A stretch of 64,000 bases of DNA, from assembly GCA_033032175.1 (NCBI GenBank), contig CM065324.1, positions 1,426,001 to 1,490,000 on the forward strand, read 5' to 3'. Below are positions 39,001 to 49,394 of the stretch, piece by piece. Both the position numbers and the translations under genes were made by a program. This DNA comes from Saturnia japonica (Eukaryota > Arthropoda > Insecta > Lepidoptera > Saturniidae). The first letter of the stretch is position 1. Each line of letters begins with the position of its first letter. A model generated the notes under the pieces. That model made no database searches, had not been told where the DNA came from, and was given only the letters and a program-made list of their open reading frames with translations.

Positions 39001-42000
39001 TATATGTTGAAAATAATACTTTTTTTAATACACCATAAAAAGTGATATAAAAATATTTTTAATTTAAATAAAAAAATACACCACAAAAACTCAGCATTAT
39101 GGACCCGTGACGTCATTATTCTTTTTACTTATATGTAATTTTGTATGATAACAGTGACTAATGTGAAAACTAACGCAAGAGTCGATCACGCGTCGTCACC
39201 ATTCTGAAAAACGTTACGTTTTCTAAATGGCGTTTTAAATCACGTGACTCAAAAAATAATTAATTTTCATTTTGGAAATAAACAATTGCTTTTTCCAGAT
39301 TTGTTTTGTTTTAGGCATTTTATCTATAGGCCAATATCACTCAATAATTTACTTTTTTAAACATACAGTCAATTCGCGGATTCCCTTACCGCATGTGTAA
39401 CATACAATGTTTTTCATCACATTTGCGGAGTAAATACATAAAATAATGATAAAAGAATGAATATTACTTCACAATACTAGTTGACTCAACCATAACAGAA
39501 ATTTTCGAAGATGGGTTTTTATGCGGTTAACGGGCTAGTGTTCCATAGATAATACAAATATTATGTTCCATCCAGAAACGTAAAAGGCGCAAAGACGCAT
39601 ACAGCCAGGATTGTAAAAAAATGTCATCAATTGCAAAAGACAGTACGCCCTCGGGCGTTAACTAAAAAAAGGCTTTCGGTTTTATTTAGGGGGTTACACG
39701 GAAGATAGCCTGCATATTATGACACTGTTTACGTGTAAGCGTTATGAAATTATTTATTCGATGATTACTGGTTTAAGAAATGCGTCGCTAGCTTAGTGGT
39801 CGTAAGTGCTACTGCTATGGTCGAGGTACTGGGTTCGATTCCCAGATTGAGCAAAGTGTTATTGGTTTTTTCTATGAAATTCTCAGTAGCAGCTCGGAGT
39901 TTGGCTTTGTGTCCAATTAATGGCAATAGGCTCGCCCCCTATTATATGGGACCTAAAAACATACACGGCGAACTCTGGGTGTACATTGTACACCTCTGCC
40001 TAACCCTTCGGGGATACAAGCGTGATACCTCTTTATTCCTTCTCTCTCTTGAAAGGATCTCTCATTTAATTAACTGAAATCAATAACTGCCGTCATCATT
40101 CTAAATAATTCTTCCTTACTCCCTGGTATACTTACATACATAAAAAACAATATGATAAACAGGTTGCAATAAGAATTATACATATTTAATTCAAACTAAA
40201 GCCCAATGAGAGTATTCATGGATATAAAAGAATACAAGCAACTGTTTAGAAGATAAGACTTGTTGAGACGAGTTTGCAACAAACTTAATTAATTTTATGA
40301 ATCGTTACAATACTTGATCATTTAAATTGTTTATTCAAAGGTTTAATTCGGTTTCCTGAACAGGTGCCAGCGCTGATGGATCTGAAGCCATTCGGCGCGG
40401 AGTCTCTGCCGGCTTACGAGCAACGAAGGTCGCACGATGCCAGAGACGCCGTGTCACCCAGGTATGCTACCAATTAATTAATTAATGATTATGTGATAAG
40501 GACTAGAGGATTTGAAATTTCGAGATTATTATTTGTGAATAAAAAAATCATAAATAAAGAGATTTTTATGTAGTACTTGTTAGGAACATAGACAATGTAT
40601 TTTATGTTAACTCTATGCTAAGGCCTTGGAGTCTGTGACCAATGTCTACTTGTATGTCAATAGTTATAAGTATTGTGGTATCATGTATGTACCTAATGAG
40701 TGTTAATAACAAAGTGATTATAATTAAATACGTGCCTAATTCCCATGCACTACCAGCGTAAAACAGTACTCTGACTTTTCATTAACTGTCTACAATCCCT
40801 GGATTAGAAAAAAGGGCCGGAATCGAATCCTCTAGGTAAAGGACACACTTATTTCCGACTGGTTTGCGATCACCATACAACGATTAATTATCTATTGTTT
40901 TCTCACTGCCTTATTATCCTGGTGATCATTAACGCGACTGCTATGGTCGAGGTTCTGGGTTCGATTTCCAGTTCGAGCAAAGTGTTAGGTAGTATTAGGA
41001 GCAGCTCGAAGTTTGGCTTTGTGTGTGATTACCCCCTCCCCCCCAATACATTGGACCTAAAACATACCCGGCGAACTGTGGGTGTACATTTGTACACCTC
41101 TGCCTAACCCTTCGGGGAATACAGGCGTAATGGTATATTATGTTGTATTTGAGAAAAAAATGCCCTTCCTAATTTCTTCACTCGAGTCCCCTATTTCAAG
41201 GATTACTAAATTCCAAAGGTGACAACTTCATTTTAACGATTTTCAACGTCCTCACATTTATAGCTTCACTGATAAATATAATTCTGTGAATGGATGCAAT
41301 ATTTTTGTTAACCTTTAATTGCGCATTCACACATAGATTCGTGGATCGGGACAGGCGCGACAGAGACCGCGACCGCGACCGCGAGCGTGACAGAGACAGG
41401 CACAACAGACGCTCCGAGGAGAGGAGGTAATTATAAACACAATTATGACGTCATATATCAATATAATCTAGAATTGAAACTAAACGTTGGTTCATATTGT
41501 ATATAAGTTTTAAATTAGACAAATTTAATGTATATTTTTTAACAGATTTCAAGAAAATGTCACTCAATTTGAAGGTATTTATATATATAAATATATATTT
41601 TTTTAATGATGTTCATCCATAACTTCTTTCGTTATGTTCATATTTGGATGATTCTTTTTTTTTTGTTGGTATTGGACCTTCAACTGCGAAGATACACCAA
41701 GGAACATATCAAAATCATTACAGTTGGTTTTCTTTTTTGTTAAAAATTGTCTCGTTCTAATTTTATGTTATCGTAGTAACTGCCTGTAAATTTTATATAT
41801 ATATATATATATATAAATCTTGTGTGCGTCTGTTAGTGATGGTATAATTTCTGAACGACTTGACCGATTGAGCTTATATTCACACGATATATTTGTGTTC
41901 GTGGCTATGTTGGCAGCGGCGCGGTGCGTTGTAGAATTAGTCGAAAAAAACATGGGTGAAACTGTGGGACACTTAATGAAAATATTAATAATTATAATGC

Positions 42001-45000
42001 ATGCAGATAATAAAATTATTCTACCTTCTACATCTTGTATGTAAATAAAATGAGAAAGGTTTGCTGGTTATGAGCACATCACGCAATAACTACTCAATAG
42101 ATTTTAACCAGTTTTTGTTTTGTTTTACTCCTTGGATACTTAGTCCTTAAAAAAAAAAGATATCTTCATTCAATAGAAAGTTATTAAAATTATTAGAAAA
42201 ATCTGTTTTTATAGGCTTTGCGCGTTCTTCTGTCGGCCTTACGAGCGAAGTCGCGGGCATAACTAGTAGTTAATATGTATGATGTTTTTTTTTTTACAGA
42301 TCAGCAGGGCACAGACACACGGAACGGCGAGAGAGGTCGCGGTCGCGGTCGCGCGGTGTCGCCTATCCCTCCTCAGGGTCACATTCTTCCAGGTGAAATA
42401 TCCTCATCGACACTATATACTATACAATAATAAAGCGGAGGAGTTTGCAGGATTCCGTAAATTCTTTTTGTATGATCGCCAGACTAACAAAAAATGATTT
42501 ATGAATATTATTTTTAGACATGGCATATTAATCCTTACGAACAAAGGTTACTTCATCATAAAGTCAATTTTATGAAGTTAAATTTTAGCAACATAGTTTA
42601 GGAGATAATCAAATAGTAAAATAATTTGTATTTGCGGGAAATGTGAACAATTATGACAAGCGACACAGTTGTGTTTGGCGGCGAAGTGTTTGTCGTGTAA
42701 AATTAACACGTGAAACCGTGGGGTTATTTATAAACAGGTTCGATTCCTGCTCAGAGCTAGCTAAATGACTAAATATTAATATCTGCTCTAATTAATTTGG
42801 TAAACTGCATTGATTGAACACTTATACTGGTAGACTCGTAAGAGTTACAGATTATCGAAAAACGTAAATACTTAAAGCGGTATTGTAGGGTGCATGAGTT
42901 CAACTGGATGACGACTACATTACAACATAGTGAAAAAACCCTATCATATACATTATTTTAACTTGTTTGAATAAATACCTTTTCATTGTTTATTTATTAA
43001 AGAAGCGTCAACAGCGCGCATATTATACTTGACCCACTTTACAATTAATTCTAAATCCAATACAGATATGCGAACCTATTGAAGGTGTCCACTACATTGA
43101 CAAAATATAGAATCGCGAATGTAATTTAAAAAATATAAAAAATTAAGTAGTTATAACTTATTATCTTGTTTTGTAGTTCTGGCGATAGACGCGTGTCGCC
43201 ACCGACGTCAGGCGATTACAGACCATCCTCATACAAAGTTAACAAGAAACTTGAAGTTATGGAGAAAATGGGTAATTATGATTGAATATTTGTAATCATT
43301 TCATAAACTTAGAAATGGAAATAAACTTCATTTTATTAAACATGAGACATTCAAAGTATTACAAAGAAAGCTTAAAATTTAATTAAAAATTTAATTTATT
43401 TAGCTTTAAATTTTATGCACATAGATAATATAGAGTTAGGCAGTGTTGGAATCATATACTTCTCATTTATCTTTTTATGACCATACATCACACTACTATA
43501 GGCTTTTCTAATAAGAGTAGGCTTGTGTTTGACCATTTCCTCGTCTGATCGTCTGAAGTGATAAACGTAATCGTAATGTAATATAAAACAAAACTGAGGT
43601 GTGTGTGTGTGTGTTAGTGTACGTGTATGTATTATGTTTAATGATATGTAGTTGTACATATGAGTTAGTATAAAACCTTTTGTATGACTATGAGTTATGT
43701 AGATGAAATTATTTTTCATGTATACTGAATAAAAGAAAGGAGTTGTTCTGTGTATTCATAAGTAAGATCATTCAATATTTTTGTGAAATAAAATTGATAA
43801 GATCGAATATTTTGCGCTGTTCTTTATGTCAAACGAAACATCAATAACAACGTATGACGTCATTCGTGTGTAAGTGAACCTTACCCGATTGCTGCGATGG
43901 GCTGATAACTGTTGTTTCCTTATAATTTCCACGTATGACGTGACGCGCTCTGCGTTATCGTTTTCGCTGCAAATTAAAAATGTACACGTTTAGACGTTAT
44001 TTTAAGTACTTAAAGAATGCGTTATATAATATGTAAACTTATAGTTTTAAACTTTATAAATGTTTAATAATATTTAACGATTTTCAAAAAGTTGTCTGGT
44101 TGTCGGTTTCAGACTGCCTCTAAAGTTCCATAGGTTCTAGAATGTTCAATACAAAGGTGATATTTTGGTATAAAGCACCAAGCCACGATGAAGCCGTCTG
44201 AGGCTTCATGAAGGGCCCTTATGGTTAACAGTATAGTTGTAATAAAAGGTATAAAGCTTGTATAAAGGCACTGTGTAATTTTTCCAGGTCTGCAGATTAA
44301 GACCCCGGACGGATCGATGGCGACTGCACAACAACTTCGCGCGGCCGCCGGGGAGCCCGCACCCCTCGGTTCCACCCTACCTGCCTACTATAACCCCACT
44401 GGCTTGAACTCCAATAAAGTCATAGATCAGGTCCAGATTTCACAATATTTGTAATCATCTTTAGGCATTGTGGAAGGCTGTAAACGTAATTGTTGCTAAA
44501 TATGAATATTTGAATTTAAAGCAATGTAGGCTCAGTTGGTAGCGTGTACGAATCCCTGCAATGAGCCTGAGCGCCCGGTGAAGGAACATATCGTGATGAA
44601 ACCATAGCATGGTGGTAGAACTTTTTCTAAAACTCACCTGGCTAGCTACCACCCTCAAATTCACCATCTGTTGCCAAACACAAACAGATCTCTTCCGGCT
44701 GCTTCACTTGAGAGCCAGTCTTCTACTAGGTCACTATCTTGGGCCATATTGTCACATGATCAGGTTATATTGTGGCCACAGTGCTAATCTCATATAGATA
44801 AAAAAAAATTATTGCCTCGATAGCCACTGGTTTTCCCCTATGGGAATAGTAGATACAGAAAACTAAACTACCAAATATTTTTATGCTGGGGGGCATGGGA
44901 AGGGGTATCAATTAACATTACGAGACACTCTGATATAGTTTCATCTGCTGATTAAAATTCGTACCTTCGGTAAGACAAAGGCTCAATTGTTAGAAATAAA

Positions 45001-46976
45001 GATAAGTAAGGTACGCCTAAGTTGATTAAAAACATCCTTTTATTTGAAGAAACAAAGACGCTTCTAAGAAGTTGCAAGGTTACAAAACATCTCAAAGGAT
45101 ACATAAAGTCAAGTTTAACTTTTTTTAAATGGCGTTTGCTATATAGGCTTTTATACCTGATGTCTCGGCACATTGACGGTACTGTCCCTGATGGTAAGCA
45201 CAAATGCGACCACCGAGAGATCGACAATCCGTCGACGGTCACCGCTGTGTCATGCCGGCCTACAATAGCTTATTGCAATGTTAAGTAATTGTTGTGGTGT
45301 GATGAAGTAAATGGGTGACACGGTTTCAAATGCAGAAACGGAAGTTGCTGTGGTCGCACAAGAACAAGACCGACGCCGACGAGGCGGCCAAGTGGACAGG
45401 CACGCGGTTCGCGCAGGACTCGGACGGGAAGCAGGCCTCCAAGTTCATGAGGCTCATGGGCATCAAGGAACCAGGTTTGTTTATACTTTATATATCATGC
45501 TTCTCTCACAACAGTTTAGGCAGAGACAATGAATGTCCTTCCCCTTGCTACGATCCTGGCATACATCTTTCGCTTCTTCAACATTCATTGATCTATTCTC
45601 GCATACTTGTTGGTTTAGCGCGACTGTTATGGTCGAGGTCCTGGGCTCGATTCCCAGGTCGAGCAAAATGTCATTGGGGTTTTTGTATGAAATTCTCATT
45701 AGCAAGTTGGAGTTTATGTTGTTGGTTTAGAGTACTCTTGACCTGACCTTTCTTCAGAACGTCCCTGATTTGATCGAGGAATGTTCGTCTGGGCCTTCCT
45801 CTTCCGACACTCCCTTCCACACTCGCCTTATAAATCTGTCTTAATCATTCTAGCACAGGACTTATCGTCCTGGTGATCTTTGGGCGAAACCTATGTACTA
45901 AAGTGGACATGTATCGGATAAATGGTTGTATTCAACAATAATTTTTCTTTTTTACCTACCTCTAATAAGGAGGGCTTTGTTTTGTTATTTATCTAGCATC
46001 TAGCATAATGTTAGGCGACGTAGCTCAAGATGGAGACATGCTATGTATAGATTGATTGATTTGATTGTGCTTGGCAATAGATTTACATATTAAAGTAGCC
46101 AGGCAGTCAAAAGAAAAGGCTCATAACACTATACTATGGGCTTTGTCATGATGTTTCTTTCACTGAAAGGTTAAAGCTCAATGTAGAACTCGAACTCGCG
46201 TCAATTCGGTTTAATTGATATAATAAAGTGGAAAAGTTATTTCTTTGTTTGTTTAAACACGCTAATCTCTGGAATTAAGAGTCGGATAGGAAAAATTATT
46301 TTTGTATATGATAGCCAGATTCACGAGGAATAGTATGTGCTATCTAACATTAGAATACAACTCTCAGCTAGCCTTAAATATTGATTTTTATTAAGTAAGT
46401 CGGAAGTGGAAGCGCTCCCGAACTGCGATATCTGTGTGCTCTGGAATAATGGGTATTGATACGTAAATACAATGTTCTACAAAAATGTTGGCCCTTAGTA
46501 TATCTAAAAAAAGTCCACGATAGCATGTGCCTATCTCCTAAATATAAGCCATAAAATAAGGTATTTTGCGATTTTTTTATGAAGATTAAAAATTGATTTT
46601 TGATCATTATTTTTAGGCATGACATATTATATTTACGAATGAAAGTGACTTCATCATAGAGACAATTTCATTAAGATAAGCTTTACCCTTTATAGCATGT
46701 TATTTGGACTATGATAGGCTACACCGGGTGCGTAGGCGGCGCGGTGTTTGTCGGATAAAATCAGCACAGGTGAGACCGTGGGGCACAGCTAGTTAATTAT
46801 AATGTTTGATTATTCCCACAGCGGCGGTGAAAACGGAAACCGTCGACACGACAGCAGATCCTATCAAAAAGCAAGAAGAGCTCTTCCAAGCGATGCAAGC
46901 ACAATACGAAGTCGCTCGGGCAACTACGCACACGATGCGAGGCGTCGGCCTCGGTTTCCAACGGGGACAGTTTTAA
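24007..46976 (+). CDS. RSRC2: RSRC2-like arginine/serine-rich coiled-coil protein, complete, 12 exons
   Basis: Nuclear RS-type protein of the RSRC2 family, linked to pre-mRNA processing. Exons: 24007-24078, 25440-25526, 32537-32624, 36550-36670, 38891-38978, 40364-40461, 41337-41426, 42300-42392, 43177-43271, 44288-44430, 45336-45474, 46822-46976. All splice sites are GT-AG and phases agree throughout, giving 422 residues (human RSRC2 is about 434). Start chosen: first ATG, protein MDSLVGYGSDDEIES, acidic. Residues about 80-260 are rich in Arg, Asp and Ser (for example RDRDRDRDRERDRDR in exon 7, RERSRSRSRG in exon 8). Residues about 235-280 carry YKVNKKLEVMEKMG. The C-terminal ~95 residues are the SMAP/RSRC2 domain, with LLWSHKNKT, KFMRLMGIK, an EELFQAMQAQYEVAR helix and the terminal RGVGLGF. 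Introns total over 21 kb and hold most of the repeats in this half. It diverges from sno. Confidence 0.93.
26745..27330. repeat. LINE 3'-end type repeats, common in Lepidoptera
   Basis: 26745-27000 contains CATCGTGAGGAAACCGGAGG, and 27240-27320 contains AGGCCTTTGCCCAGCTGTAGGACATTATAGG; both are stock sequences of lepidopteran LINE tails. The assignment is by recollection. Confidence 0.45.
27358..27657 (-). repeat. 300-bp direct repeat, copy 1 (SINE body)
   Basis: Matches 27782-28081 with one difference (CGTCATTC versus CGTAATTC). Read on the minus strand it follows directly behind the tRNA-like head at 27658-27781, so it is probably the body of a SINE. Confidence 0.85.
27658..27781 (-). repeat. 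tRNA-like SINE head between two body copies
   Basis: On the minus strand it opens GGCGCAGTCGGTAGGATAGT (A box-like) and has ACTTCGATTCCCG (B box-like) about 35 bases on, the layout of a tRNA-derived pol III promoter. It is not a tRNA gene: no convincing anticodon arm or acceptor pairing was found. Confidence 0.65.
27782..28081 (-). repeat. 300-bp direct repeat, copy 2 (SINE body)
   Basis: Second copy of 27358-27657, lying upstream of the head in SINE orientation. Together they form a body-head-body array with a 424-bp period. Confidence 0.85.
28420..29010 (+). pseudogene. mariner transposase relic
   Basis: DD34D transposase remains in RSRC2 intron 2: a CDEKYI box near 28433 (first Asp), KKVLVSVWWASAG, then QDNARPHSS (second Asp) near 28715 and HPPYSPDLAPTDYH (third Asp) near 28790. 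Frameshifts and stops interrupt it, and the N-terminal helix-turn-helix part is missing. It is inactive. Confidence 0.85.
29640..30080 (+). repeat. Dispersed repeat, family D
   Basis: TTATGGTCCCGTGACGTCAT, TCAAATCATGTGACTCGCAG, ACAGTCAACTCGTGGATTG; in RSRC2 intron 2. Confidence 0.8.
31150..31420 (+). pseudogene. LINE C-terminal fragment
   Basis: Plus-strand translation contains YNKLPKHITDLPDNEFK and then KAYYRVADSVNDDVW-like residues, typical of the extreme C-terminus of Jockey/CR1-type LINE ORF2 in moths. A copy of the same family lies reversed at 37030-37510. Confidence 0.6.
31423..31977 (+). pseudogene. LINE ORF2 C-terminal fragment, 184 open codons
   Basis: An open stretch after the reverse transcriptase core of a Jockey/CR1-type LINE: LYYAYVRSILDFASVVWSPQ (thumb region), IEKIQNRFLKSLDYR, then HRRIYLDAIFLHKIINHYID. 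5'-truncated, lying in RSRC2 intron 2. No RT active site is present, so it cannot move by itself. The uninterrupted frame suggests a moderately recent insertion. Confidence 0.8.
32200..32330 (-). repeat. Repeat related to 36830-37010
   Basis: Reverse orientation copy: CTGATCGAGTTTCTTGTCGG and AAGTGCCTTCTTAGG correspond to the reverse complements of the other copy. Ends about 200 bases before RSRC2 exon 3. Confidence 0.7.
32930..33050 (+). repeat. Dispersed repeat, family C, diverged
   Basis: GGCGACCGCCGATGAAGTTT and GACGGTGCCGTTGTTTGTAT, then CTTATCATCAGGTGCTG, in RSRC2 intron 3. Confidence 0.6.
33335..35025 (-). mobile_element. 5'-truncated R1-clade LINE
   Basis: GC-rich (clearly above the AT-rich surroundings) minus-strand element in RSRC2 intron 3. 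It starts abruptly near 35025 at SDWQFGFRRGRSTLDAL of the reverse transcriptase, passes through a FPQGSVL box and CYADDTLVVA active-site box near 34615, and ends with the C-terminal zinc knuckle CHECG...H...C near 33810. The frame is broken by at least two frameshifts (pieces 34963-34481, 34887-34489, 34452-34063, 34438-33506). The stop near 33506 is followed by about 170 bases of 3' UTR. Nothing upstream of the RT palm remains, so insertion was by truncated reverse transcription. Confidence 0.88.
35050..35215 (+). repeat. Dispersed repeat, family B
   Basis: GGGAACCCTACGCACAACAG through CTGCCCCAAGTAGAGAGGAA. It lies immediately beyond the 5' truncation point of the R1-clade LINE. Confidence 0.75.
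35945..36345 (+). repeat. Helitron-like non-autonomous element
   Basis: TCTGTCTGTTTGTTCCGTGT, GAAACGGTTGGACCGATTTT at the 5' side and GTGAAGCCACGGGCACAGCTAGT at the 3' end, a layout very common in lepidopteran introns. Between RSRC2 exons 3 and 4. Confidence 0.5.
36780..37515. repeat. LINE remnants of two orientations
   Basis: 36830-37010 (plus) is a common lepidopteran 3'-UTR-type repeat (CCTAAGAAGGCAC, GAGAAG, AAACTCGATC), also found reversed at 32200-32330. 37030-37515 (minus) encodes LINE C-terminal residues (VNDSDVW) matching 31150-31420. It lies in RSRC2 intron 4. Confidence 0.6.
39060..39382 (+). repeat. Dispersed repeat, family D
   Basis: TTATGGACCCGTGACGTCAT, TAAATCACGTGACTCAAAAA, ACAGTCAATTCGCGGATTC; in RSRC2 intron 5, 5' part missing. 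Confidence 0.8.
39783..40060 (+). repeat. tRNA-derived SINE
   Basis: A box TAGCTTAGTGGT at 39789-39800 and B box GGGTTCGATTC at 39831-39841, then a body with GCCTAACCCTTCGGGGATAC at the 3' end. It lies in RSRC2 intron 5. The same family appears at 40932, 45610 and 1826. Confidence 0.8.
40932..41135 (+). repeat. tRNA-derived SINE, 5'-truncated
   Basis: Same family as 39783-40060: CTATGGTCGAGGTTCTGGGT with B box, body and CCTAACCCTTCGGGGAATAC, ending in a TATGTTGTATTT tail. Confidence 0.75.
41590..41760 (-). repeat. Dispersed repeat, family A, reversed
   Basis: GTATTGGACCTTCAACTGCG and GATACACCAAGGAACATATC, in RSRC2 intron 7. Confidence 0.65.
41785..42272 (+). repeat. Helitron-like element with (AT)n start
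   Basis: An (AT)n run at 41796-41815, then CTGAACGACTTGACCGATTG and, at the 3' end, GAAGTCGCGGGCATAACTAGT. It ends about 28 bases before the acceptor of RSRC2 exon 8. Confidence 0.5.
42430..42745 (+). repeat. Dispersed repeat, family H
   Basis: GACATGGCATATTAATCCTTACG through GTGTTTGTCGTGTAAAAT and GAAACCGTGGGG. Related to 46235-46795. It starts about 40 bases after RSRC2 exon 8. Confidence 0.6.
43960..44112 (+). repeat. Dispersed repeat, family G
   Basis: TATTTTAAGTACTTAAAGAA through AAAGTTGTCTGGTTGTCGG; in RSRC2 intron 9. Confidence 0.6.
44575..44740 (+). repeat. Repeat shared with 10515-10640
   Basis: GATGAAACCATAGCATGGTGGTAG, then CACTTGAGAGCCAGTCTTCT, which also occurs near 3730. Confidence 0.6.
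45150..45265 (-). repeat. Dispersed repeat, family C, reversed
   Basis: CTGTCCCTGATGGTAAGCAC, GACCACCGAGAGATCGACAA, CGTCGACGGTCACCG. It ends about 70 bases before the RSRC2 exon at 45336. Confidence 0.75.
45610..45725 (+). repeat. tRNA-derived SINE, partial
   Basis: GCGACTGTTATGGTCGAGGT with GGGCTCGATTC B box, then a body portion (GGGGTTTTTGTATGAAATTC); the 3' end is lost into RTE-like sequence. Confidence 0.7.
45738..45880 (-). pseudogene. RTE-like LINE fragment
   Basis: Minus strand encodes GRPRRTFLDQIRDVLKKG, a common C-terminal motif of lepidopteran RTE-type LINEs. It sits in the last RSRC2 intron behind a SINE. Confidence 0.5.
46235..46795 (+). repeat. Dispersed repeat, family H, Helitron-like 3' end
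   Basis: Starts near AACACGCTAATCTCTGGAAT and ends GAGACCGTGGGGCACAGCTAGTT. The CTAGT terminus after a GC-rich stretch resembles Helitron 3' ends, but no terminal hairpin was proved. Confidence 0.5.
46822..46976 (+). CDS. RSRC2: Last coding exon of RSRC2 with the conserved C-terminus
   Basis: Acceptor TTCCCACAG at 46813-46821; the frame continues in phase 1 and ends at TAA 46974-46976. It encodes a coiled-coil stretch (KKQEELFQAMQAQYEVARA) followed by THTMRGVGLGFQRGQF, the family's C-terminal signature. A mobile repeat (46235-46795) ends only about 25 bases before the acceptor, so the branch site and pyrimidine tract lie at the element boundary. Confidence 0.93.
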
Positions 46977-47390
46977 CTGTGAATAACAAATAATGTGATG
47001 AAAATTAGTAATTTTACTAAAAAAGAAAACTGTGAACACCATAGTGGTACATACTTTTTGGCAAAGGAACACATTTCCATTCTGCCGGTTACATGTAAAT
47101 TGTTTCTAGGAGATATCCTAATTTGAACTGTAAATCTCTCCATGAAATATAGTTTTATGTAGTTTTAGTGAAAATATAATATTTTAAAGTAAGTTTTTAA
47201 GGAGGATGATGTGAAAATAACTTTATTTTACCATTTCTTGAGATTTCAAGGAAGTGTTTGTTAAGACACTATAAAAAATGAAAGGGAAATACCCTGCAAA
47301 TAACGTATTTTAAAGCTATGTGTGATATGTATATTAACATTTTTTTTGTCAATATGTTTATTGTACGAATAAATGAATGAATAAGAAACT
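46977..47390 (+). other. RSRC2 3' UTR with poly(A) signal
   Basis: AT-rich, no open frame. A canonical AATAAA is at 47368-47373, about 390 bases after the stop, and is the best candidate for the end of the transcript. The cleavage site itself cannot be seen. Confidence 0.6.
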
Positions 47391-49359
47391 GGGTAATATT
47401 CTTGTTTGGTTATGCATATCATTTGTTTACATGATTTTATTAATGTAATAATAATAACTAAGAAATTAATGGTAATAAATATCTGTTTGTTTTCCTGAGA
47501 ATAACCTTGTTTTTTCATAATTTTGATAATATTTGTAAGTGATAATCTAAATGGAAATTACATGGGCACAGCCTAGATGTTGGCCAGGGGATGCGAGCAA
47601 GAGAAAATTAATATTGTTTTATACTAACTTGGCAATATGACTATGCTACCTGATAATAGGTACCGTGTAGGTCGGTACACTCCAAAACTAACGGCGACCG
47701 TCGGTGACAGTTGATTTCATTCAGGCCTACTGAAATGCCTCTTTACGTCTTGTGTGTCATAACAAGGTCAATCAATTAAATAGTAACATACTTTTCGTTC
47801 GTTCTGTTAATAAAAGCACACCGTCGCATCACAGCCATGTTAGTGAAGGCAAGCTCAATGGGAAAATACAGCGAAAAAACCAATTTCTGTGTTTCTAGAT
47901 TTTTTTGCCATACAGCGACATCAGACATTTTTTTGTAAACGTGTTTTGCCTAATGAGCATTAATGCTATTATTCTGTATTGCACACGATAAACCAGGCAC
48001 AGTGTTTTAACTTTATGACAGGCATACGATACATTATATCATACAGTCGTATTCTATAAAAAATTTACCTATATTTAAGTGACAAGTTTTATTTATAGTG
48101 TAGTTAGTGGCGTAGCTACCGGAGAGCTAGACGGGGCAGGGCCCCAAGCCCCTCGGGCTCATACTTACAAATTATAAATTCAACTAGTGAAAATTTCTCC
48201 CACATTCGGAATATAAATAAGAGAGATTCCAGGAACGCGAGTTTAATAATGGCAATATATTAGAAAAAATACAAGGGAATTCCCAACAAGTAACGAACAT
48301 CTTTGTTTGAAACTTACGGGGAACCCCTGTATTCTTAGGCTGGTTTCACAGTCGCACCTTCGAACAATGCGTTTCAAGACCACGCGCTTTACGCAAGGCT
48401 GACTTATGAGAAACACGGCGCGCTTCAAGAGCGTGAGCGTGACTATAAAACGCTACTAGTGAATTTACAATCGCGCGAGTCCAGTGAATATACAAGCGCC
48501 ACTCGACTGTAAAAGTAAAGTAGACTGATTTCAAAAACGATAATAAACGCTCACTATCAATGTCATTATTTATGTTGTCGCACATGGAAAACAGTGGAAA
48601 TAAACTTATGTAATTATAATAAACGGTCTATATTTTTTAATATTTTTGCTTGATAAACGAAACGCTATTCTTTAGTAGATGACATTCCTACCACACTAAC
48701 TTGTATGAAAGTATTCCTACGAATGTTTGTCAGAAACGGAAGCGTTTGTCTCGTTTTTACTTTCTAGTATGCAAGAGGAAAATTCGCGAAGCCAATTCGA
48801 ATTGATTTAAATTAAGTAAATAACTCCTGATTTTTATGTTGAGTTTCATATCTAATTAATAGTAATTAACAGAGATAAGGTAATTATCATAGTAAATATT
48901 AAATACTCTGATAAAATTTCTGTCATTGTCACAGACTCCACAGAGTTTGTAAATATATATTCATTCTGTATATTGTTCTTTGGTCTATGATTGTTCTATT
49001 CCCAGTTCTGTCCGTTCTATCTATCTTCTCAGTAGTCTGTGGTTCTGTCCATAGAGTAAAGTAATGTTCTGTCTCTCAGTATTAAGTAATAATCTATTAT
49101 CTATGGTTCTGTGTGTCGGTGGTACTCTGTGGAAGTGGGATTTACCGAAAAACTGGAAATATTGCGAAAATTGTTTTAGCAAATTATAAATGCGGTAGAT
49201 TCAATTTAATTAATTAGTAATTACTGTTTTATGAATCAAAATAACTTATGTCTCTGTGCCAAAAATTTGATATGAGATAAATGAGAAAATTGACTGTTTA
49301 AATATAAATTTAGCTAAGACTGGTGCGTATTTATTGAAACAATTTTTTAAATCGGCGAT
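47391..49359. other. Intergenic region after RSRC2
   Basis: AT-rich, no coding exon recognised. 48110-48165 has a GC-rich patch (GGCGTAGCTACCGG...GGCAGGGCCCC) of a type common at DNA-transposon ends. 48940-49140 is a low-complexity stretch of repeated TCTGT/GTTCTGT. The rest shows nothing. Confidence 0.5.
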
Positions 49360-49394
49360 ATGGAGGAACAACAAACGAAATCCTGTCCGAATTG
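49360..49394 (+). CDS. Possible first coding exon of an unknown gene
   Basis: ATG follows CGGCGAT and opens MEEQQTKSCPN before a strong GTAAGT donor at 49395. A matching-phase acceptor, AATTACAG, lies at 50889; joining there would give only about 21 codons ending at TAA 50918-50920, so either this is a tiny ORF, the real second exon lies elsewhere, or the hit is by chance. No family is recognised. Confidence 0.25.

Noticed and set aside
39783..39860. tRNA gene
   Set aside because: A and B boxes are present but no full cloverleaf; the sequence continues into a SINE body and has truncated copies nearby.
41339..41405. GACCGC-type microsatellite
   Set aside because: It is coding: the Arg-Asp repeat of RSRC2 exon 7, in frame with good splice sites.
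41546..41574. Possible extra RSRC2 exon (TTTTTAACAG acceptor, GTATTT donor)
   Set aside because: Including its 29 nt shifts exon 8 onward out of frame and meets a stop in exon 10; skipping it keeps the known family sequence. At most a cryptic or NMD exon.
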